Shown here: positions 6,630 through 10,737 of the stretch, in pieces
How positions within the stretch are numbered: the first letter of the stretch is position 1
How the letters are laid out: each line of letters starts with the position of its first letter
NCBI GenBank assembly: GCA_003232595.1
Contig: QIIJ01000543.1
Span: 1 to 10,737 of the forward strand
Origin: Aurantimonadaceae bacterium
GTDB lineage: Bacteria > Pseudomonadota > Alphaproteobacteria > Rhizobiales > Rhizobiaceae
Direction: 5' to 3'
Length of the DNA stretch: 10,737 nt
Notes under the pieces: model-generated
Databases searched by the model: none
Told to the model about the DNA's origin: nothing
The model's input: only the letters and a program-made list of their open reading frames with translations
Translations under genes and position numbers: made by a program

Positions 6630-9185
6630 ATGCCGATGATTATGACACGTTCAAGTTACTTGCTGATTGCTATCGTTTTTTCCTTATTTCTGGCCGTGGG
6701 GCCGGAGTTTCCTTCTATAGCGAACGCTCAGCAAATAAACGCGCAATCTGGACAAACAACTCCTGTTGCCGGCAAAGATTCGGGCGGCGAGGTCAGTCAG
6801 AAAGAAGCCCCGCCCCAGGCCAGTGACATCAAAGGCTGGAGCCTGGAACTTGAACAACTGGAAAAAGCCCTGTCCCGCGAAGGCATCCAGGATCAGGATT
6901 TCAAACGATTGCATGCAACTGCGGTTGATATCAATGGCAAGGCAGATTTGCTGATAAAACGTCTTGCCCCGGAACTCAAAACCTTGCGGGAACGCAATGC
7001 ACAACTGGGACCTGCCCCTGAAAAAGGTGCGGGAGAGGAGCTTGCGGAAATCACCAGCCAGCGTGAAATACTTTCTGCAAGAATTGCTGAAATTGATGGC
7101 GCAATAAAAGCCACCCAACTGACAATGGTAAGGTCAAGACAAATCCGCGACGGCATTGTTGAAACCCGCCGCACACGTTTTGTCAGTTCTGTTACGACAA
7201 AAAGTTATACCATATTTGATCCAAAAATGTGGCAGCCCTTTCGCAGCGATGCGGCGTTCTTTGCCCGAGGCTTCCCTCTCCTTATGACAAATATCGCCCG
7301 TTCCTTTTCCAATAGTCTTGACGCCACCGGCAATCGTATTTTGATGGTATTCGGTGCCCTGATCCTTTGGATATTTATGCTTTTGCTTGCTTCACGCGGG
7401 ATAAACCGGGGCAAGCGCCGGATCAACGAATTCAAGACGGACCGCTCACTAAAGGCATTGCGTTCATTTCTCAATGTGCTCAGCAACGGCTTCATCCCGG
7501 CGCTGGTTGTTCTGGGAACTGTTTGGGTGCTGGACAATTTTGGGCTGTTTACAACAAATCACAGGGTTTTCATATTCGCGGTATCCTTTGCGATTGCGAT
7601 TGCGATCATAATAACTGCCCTGGCCTACACATTGATTGAACCCCGAACACCTGAGCGGCGGATATCTGTGCTTTCAGATGGCGCGGCGCACAGGGTGATG
7701 GGCGTCGTTTTGATCGTAATGTTGGTTTTTGTTGTTTCCTGGTTAATTTATGATGCCGGGTTGGCCATGCGGGTTTCGCTGGAATTTGGTATCGCGGTCA
7801 AGGCGGTTTATGCGCTTATTGTCGCGATTCTGACCGCCTTTGCCTTGCGTATGATCCGGCATGACAATCAGGATGGCATTGAAATGGACGCGGGGCGTGG
7901 GCTGAGCCTGTTTTTGAACTGGAATGCGCTGAAGACTTTGGCCATGGTGGGTGTGGCGATAATTTTTCTGGCGCTTGCGACCGGTTATATTGCGCTGGCT
8001 GAATTTACCGCGAACCAGATTATTCTGACTTCAGCAGTATTGGCATTTTTGTGGCTGGTGCTGGAGATAATTGACAATAACATTGTTGGTTGTTTTCAAC
8101 CTGAACACCAGGTCAATCAATCTATCAGTAAAGTGCTTGGCTGGAACCACCGGCTGACCGGGCAGGTTGGCATAGTCTTGACCGGAATGCTGCGTCTTGC
8201 TGCCATTCTGGCCACGGTGCTTGCACTGCTTATCCCATGGGGCTATCGGGCCAGTGACTGGGTGGAGTGGGTATCGGCGGCCTTCTTTGGTTTCAAGGTC
8301 GGTGATATCACGATATCCGTTTCGGTAATTCTTTCCGCCATTGTGGTATTCCTGATTGGCGTGGCTGTTACCAAAGCGCTAAAAAGCTGGCTTGCAACCC
8401 GGTTTTTGCCGACAACCCGGCTTGATGTGGGTATCCGCAATTCCATATCGACAGTATTTGGTTATGTCGGAATTTTGGTTGCCGCCATGATCACGGTATC
8501 ATTTGCCGGCCTTGATTTGACCAGCCTTGCCTTTGTTGCCGGTGCGCTTTCGATTGGTATCGGTTTTGGTTTGCAAAGTGTCGTCAGCAATTTTGTTTCC
8601 GGCCTGATATTGCTGGTTGAGCGGCCGATCAAGGCCGGTGACTGGGTGGTGACTTCGGGCGGCGAAGGCACTGTTCGAAAGATCAGTGTGCGTTCGACTG
8701 AAATTGAAACCTTCGACCGGGCAACGGTTGTTGTCCCCAATGCAACGCTGATTACCGATTCTGTCGTCAACTGGAACCACCGCAGCAGCATGGGCCGAAT
8801 AAGACTGCCGCTGGGTGTGGGCTATGATTCTAACCCTGAACGGGTAAAGGAAATTCTGCTGGAATGCGCAAACTCTAATCCGGGGATTCTCGAAATTCCC
8901 AATCCGATTGTGTATTTCCTGGATTTTGGAGCAAGTTCACTTGATTTTGAATTGCGCTGCTTTCTGGCTGATGTTGGCAATGGCATGAGTGTTAAAAGCG
9001 AATTGCGCTATGCGATATTTGCGGCACTTGATTCTGAAGGGATTTCAATTCCATTTCCCCAGCAGGATGTTCATATCAAGGGTTTTGTACCGGCTGGTGC
9101 CAAAGTGAAGCAGGATCCCAAGCCTGCTGCAAAAAAACCCTCTCGGTCGCAAGAAACTATTGTAACCGGGCCGGATGATGAATAA
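6630..9185 (+). CDS. Mechanosensitive ion channel protein, MscS superfamily, large DUF3772-type
   Basis: Inner-membrane channel of 851 residues expected to open under membrane tension and release solutes on hypo-osmotic shock. A signal peptide (about 1-33, ANA then Gln34) exports a periplasmic part of about 170 residues with coiled-coil character at about 50-165 (LEQLEKAL, LAPELKTLRERNAQL, AEITSQREILSARIAEID). This layout matches the DUF3772 channels and recalls MscK. About ten hydrophobic helices follow, roughly at 236-257, 288-307, 313-336, 357-378, 385-408, 433-460, 462-484, 512-540, 557-580 and 605-628. The pore helix and MscS core start near 632 (SIGIGFGLQSVVSNFVSG), then RPIKAGDWV and the beta domain (FDRATVVVPN) to about 820. 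The last 30 residues are a charged, Lys/Pro-rich tail. The ATG at 6630 is 5 bases after GAGG; ATG codons at 6636 and 6642 are alternatives with little effect on the signal peptide. Confidence 0.93.
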   Translation: MPMIMTRSSYLLIAIVFSLFLAVGPEFPSIANAQQINAQSGQTTPVAGKDSGGEVSQKEAPPQASDIKGWSLELEQLEKALSREGIQDQDFKRLHATAVDINGKADLLIKRLAPELKTLRERNAQLGPAPEKGAGEELAEITSQREILSARIAEIDGAIKATQLTMVRSRQIRDGIVETRRTRFVSSVTTKSYTIFDPKMWQPFRSDAAFFARGFPLLMTNIARSFSNSLDATGNRILMVFGALILWIFMLLLASRGINRGKRRINEFKTDRSLKALRSFLNVLSNGFIPALVVLGTVWVLDNFGLFTTNHRVFIFAVSFAIAIAIIITALAYTLIEPRTPERRISVLSDGAAHRVMGVVLIVMLVFVVSWLIYDAGLAMRVSLEFGIAVKAVYALIVAILTAFALRMIRHDNQDGIEMDAGRGLSLFLNWNALKTLAMVGVAIIFLALATGYIALAEFTANQIILTSAVLAFLWLVLEIIDNNIVGCFQPEHQVNQSISKVLGWNHRLTGQVGIVLTGMLRLAAILATVLALLIPWGYRASDWVEWVSAAFFGFKVGDITISVSVILSAIVVFLIGVAVTKALKSWLATRFLPTTRLDVGIRNSISTVFGYVGILVAAMITVSFAGLDLTSLAFVAGALSIGIGFGLQSVVSNFVSGLILLVERPIKAGDWVVTSGGEGTVRKISVRSTEIETFDRATVVVPNATLITDSVVNWNHRSSMGRIRLPLGVGYDSNPERVKEILLECANSNPGILEIPNPIVYFLDFGASSLDFELRCFLADVGNGMSVKSELRYAIFAALDSEGISIPFPQQDVHIKGFVPAGAKVKQDPKPAAKKPSRSQETIVTGPDDE

Positions 9186-9343
9186 TACCAGTGGCGTTGG
9201 CCTTTAAACGATGTTGATGTGCTTGCGAGTAAAATACGAGCCGCCGCTTATGTGGCGCGCCTCGCAGGCCCGAAACGAAGTGGAGGAATGGCCGTGAGAG
9301 GCTACCGCCTTTGGTATAGTCGGGTTTTTGCTGCTGATTGACC
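9186..9343. other. Convergent intergenic region with nested hairpins, possible bidirectional terminator
   Basis: Both flanking genes end here. An outer 9-bp stem (9221-9229 GCTTGCGAG with 9261-9269 CTCGCAGGC, one G-T pair) encloses a 6-bp hairpin (9242-9247 with 9252-9257, loop TTAT). Read on the minus strand, that inner hairpin is followed six bases later by TATTTTA, resembling a weak terminator for the acyltransferase gene. Further right, a hairpin around GGCTACC (9300-9306) and GGTATAGTC (9313-9321), preceded by CCCGA (9269-9273) that can pair with TCGGG (9320-9324), runs into TTTTT at 9325-9329. This could terminate the channel transcript. A small RNA is possible but unsupported. Confidence 0.45.
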
Positions 9344-10621
9344 TCATCGAAACAGTCCGAGGGCTGATTTCAACTGTTGCTTAATCCGGTTGTAGCGTTC
9401 AATTGCGCTGGCAGCTCTAATGGTGCTGTTTGCACTTCCTGTGCCAATGCCGACAAGTATTGAGCCGATATTCTGGCGCTCACGCCAGACATGGTCCATC
9501 AGGTTGTGTTCGGCCACAGCAAGGGAATCGGTGGAAGAAAATTTGCTCAGCGAAAGCATATGCCCGGTTGCCCTGATCAGGATCTGCACACCGGGGGAGA
9601 AATTTCTGTATTCCTCATCAAAGGCGGTTTTCCATGAATAATACTCGCCCGATGAGTTGAAACAAATGAGGGATGCAAGGATATGACCATCAAGTTTCAT
9701 GGTATAAATTGTGCACCGCCCTTCTGCCGCAAGTGAGGATACTGCCTGACGGGAAAAGGCTGCAATTTGCTTGAGCGAATAGAGTGCAGTTCCGCTTCGG
9801 CCCTTCCAGCCGCGGGCTTCAAGAGTAAGAAACCCCTCAACCGCATTTAAAACTTCGTCCGACCGGGTAGCCACCTCAAATGAAACCGCGCCAAGTTCCT
9901 GTAGTTTGCGCAGCTGACGCCGGGATTCCCGAAATCGCTTTTTACCCATCGCTGCACGAATATAGGGTTCATCTTCCGGCTTTTCTTGCCTGTCAGGTGC
10001 AAGCAAGGCCCGCTGGTGAACAAGTGCGCTCTCAAACTGCAATCCAAGACGGGTGGCGGCCTGGCGGAGCAATCCAACCACAGCACCGTCCATTCTTTGC
10101 CAGTCGAGCACGAGAACCTTCGGCAATTCAAGTGCCGGGTCGCCCAGCAGGCGCAACAGTGTTTCCATACTTTCACCGGTATTTTCCCGGTGCAATAGCG
10201 GCGTTCCAAGCGGCGCAAAATGATGGGTGTAATTTTTTAGAAGACGACGGCGTGGCAGGCCTGCTTTTTGCACGGTAACCGGCATGAAAAATCGCAACTT
10301 TCTGGCTTTTTCAAACTCCTCCCAAAGGCAAAGAAGCATGGCACCGGAATGCTCAATTCGCTGCAACCCGGCCAACGCAAATGCCGGCTCAATGAACAGG
10401 TTGTCCTCCATAGAGTTTTGAGCAAGGATTTTGATCTCAGGCGCAAGTATTTCGTAACTGTCCATGGGAAATAAAGTCAAATCCCAGGTGATGGTGGCCA
10501 GACTTGACCGCGAGCGCATGATCGGCTCAAGTTTTCTTAAATTGGGTTGGTCAGGCCAGAATGGCGCATAGGTGGCGCGCTCCTGAGCCTGTCCTTTCAG
10601 CATGTCTTCCAGAATGCCCAT
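9344..10621 (-). CDS. CelD/BcsL-type (FemAB-like, GNAT-fold) acyltransferase family protein
   Basis: Predicted cytoplasmic protein of 425 residues with no signal peptide or membrane helix. It resembles the BioF2-like acetyltransferase domain (PF13480) of the CelD/BcsL family, often found in exopolysaccharide or cellulose loci and thought to acylate a sugar or other envelope precursor. The domain lies at about 215-360. Recognisable parts are a basic helix (GKKRFRESRRQLRKLQELG, 226-244), FLTLEARGWKGRSGTAL at 264-280, a strand segment IYTMKLDGHILASLICF (305-321) and W-K-T-A-F-D-E-E-Y-x-x-F-SPG (330-344), the usual acyl-CoA-binding region. The N-terminal 210 residues match the family only loosely. 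Its ATG is 2 bases after the stop of the upstream minus-strand gene, so translation is probably coupled; GGGTG lies 7 bases before it. The substrate is unknown. Confidence 0.8.
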   Translation of the reverse strand: MGILEDMLKGQAQERATYAPFWPDQPNLRKLEPIMRSRSSLATITWDLTLFPMDSYEILAPEIKILAQNSMEDNLFIEPAFALAGLQRIEHSGAMLLCLWEEFEKARKLRFFMPVTVQKAGLPRRRLLKNYTHHFAPLGTPLLHRENTGESMETLLRLLGDPALELPKVLVLDWQRMDGAVVGLLRQAATRLGLQFESALVHQRALLAPDRQEKPEDEPYIRAAMGKKRFRESRRQLRKLQELGAVSFEVATRSDEVLNAVEGFLTLEARGWKGRSGTALYSLKQIAAFSRQAVSSLAAEGRCTIYTMKLDGHILASLICFNSSGEYYSWKTAFDEEYRNFSPGVQILIRATGHMLSLSKFSSTDSLAVAEHNLMDHVWRERQNIGSILVGIGTGSANSTIRAASAIERYNRIKQQLKSALGLFR

Positions 10622-10623
10622 GA

Positions 10624-10737
10624 CTATTCACCCATTGGTTCTTTTTGCCTCAATGGAATTATAAACATGTGAATCCCAAGGCGCCGAAGGGTTGTCGCAT
10701 AGAGTGCAAACGCTTCAAAAATCAGGGCAATTGTGGT
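10624..10737 (-). CDS. C-terminal end of an unknown gene upstream of the acyltransferase
   Basis: On the minus strand the frame is open from the window edge for 37 codons to a TAG at 10624-10626, 2 bases before the acyltransferase ATG. The residues start TTIALIFEAFALYATTLRRL and continue GIHMFIIPLRQKEPMGE. The first part is hydrophobic and could be the last membrane helix of an integral membrane protein, followed by a short basic tail. The tight spacing suggests a real co-transcribed gene rather than a chance open frame, but 37 codons are too few to name a family. Confidence 0.5.
   Translation of the reverse strand, partial: TTIALIFEAFALYATTLRRLGIHMFIIPLRQKEPMGE

Noticed and set aside
9288..9341. 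17-codon open frame after GGAGG in the convergent spacer
   Set aside because: GGAGG ends only 1 base before the ATG, too close for initiation; a GTG at 9294 is better spaced, but the 15-residue product has no supporting feature, and the segment fits a hairpin/terminator better.
1..10737. CRISPR arrays, insertion sequences, tRNA or rRNA genes, phage or toxin-antitoxin genes
   Set aside because: I found no spaced direct repeats, transposase, tRNA cloverleaf or phage-like coding sequence anywhere in the window.

Overview
The window looks like chromosomal DNA of an alphaproteobacterium, most likely from the Hyphomicrobiales (Rhizobiales) or a close relative. This rests on the style of the genes: a fused two-domain Dpp/Opp ATPase, a large DUF3772/MscS-type channel with a signal peptide, a CelD/BcsL-type acyltransferase, short Shine-Dalgarno spacings and a moderate GC content (about half, judged by eye). 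I could not run a database search, so the lineage is inferred. I see no rRNA, tRNA, insertion sequence, phage gene or CRISPR array.

Left part (1-4995, plus strand): a peptide/nickel-type (Dpp/Opp) ABC importer operon. It starts inside the substrate-binding protein gene (1-621, 5' end missing). Next come an intercistronic stem-loop (642-665), permease 1 (739-1686), permease 2 (1697-2635) and a single ATPase gene with two nucleotide-binding domains (2650-4518). A UspA-family universal stress protein gene (4552-4995) follows 33 bases later and is probably co-transcribed. The striking point is in the ATPase. Its first nucleotide-binding domain has every other motif but lacks the Walker A loop: the frame runs straight from the beta-strand before the loop to the Ser-Thr that ends it, as if exactly 8 codons were removed. 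The second domain is intact. The C-terminus also carries four cysteines of the kind linked to an iron-sulfur site in this family.

Middle (5107-6434): inorganic pyrophosphatase (ppa), with every catalytic residue in place, lies tail to tail with a hydroxypyruvate isomerase-family gene on the minus strand. Only 2 bases separate their stop codons. A 195-base divergent spacer follows.

Right part (6630-10737): an 851-residue mechanosensitive-channel protein on the plus strand has a signal peptide, a periplasmic coiled-coil region, about 11 membrane segments and an MscS domain. A 158-base convergent spacer able to fold into hairpins separates it from a minus-strand pair. That pair is a CelD/BcsL (FemAB-like, GNAT-fold) acyltransferase-family gene and, upstream of it, the last 37 codons of another gene that runs off the window. 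The pair is spaced by 2 bases, so it is likely one operon, possibly for surface polysaccharide.

Apart from the ATPase deletion, the genes are ordinary housekeeping, transport and envelope genes. I do not see a convincing new defence or mobile system.
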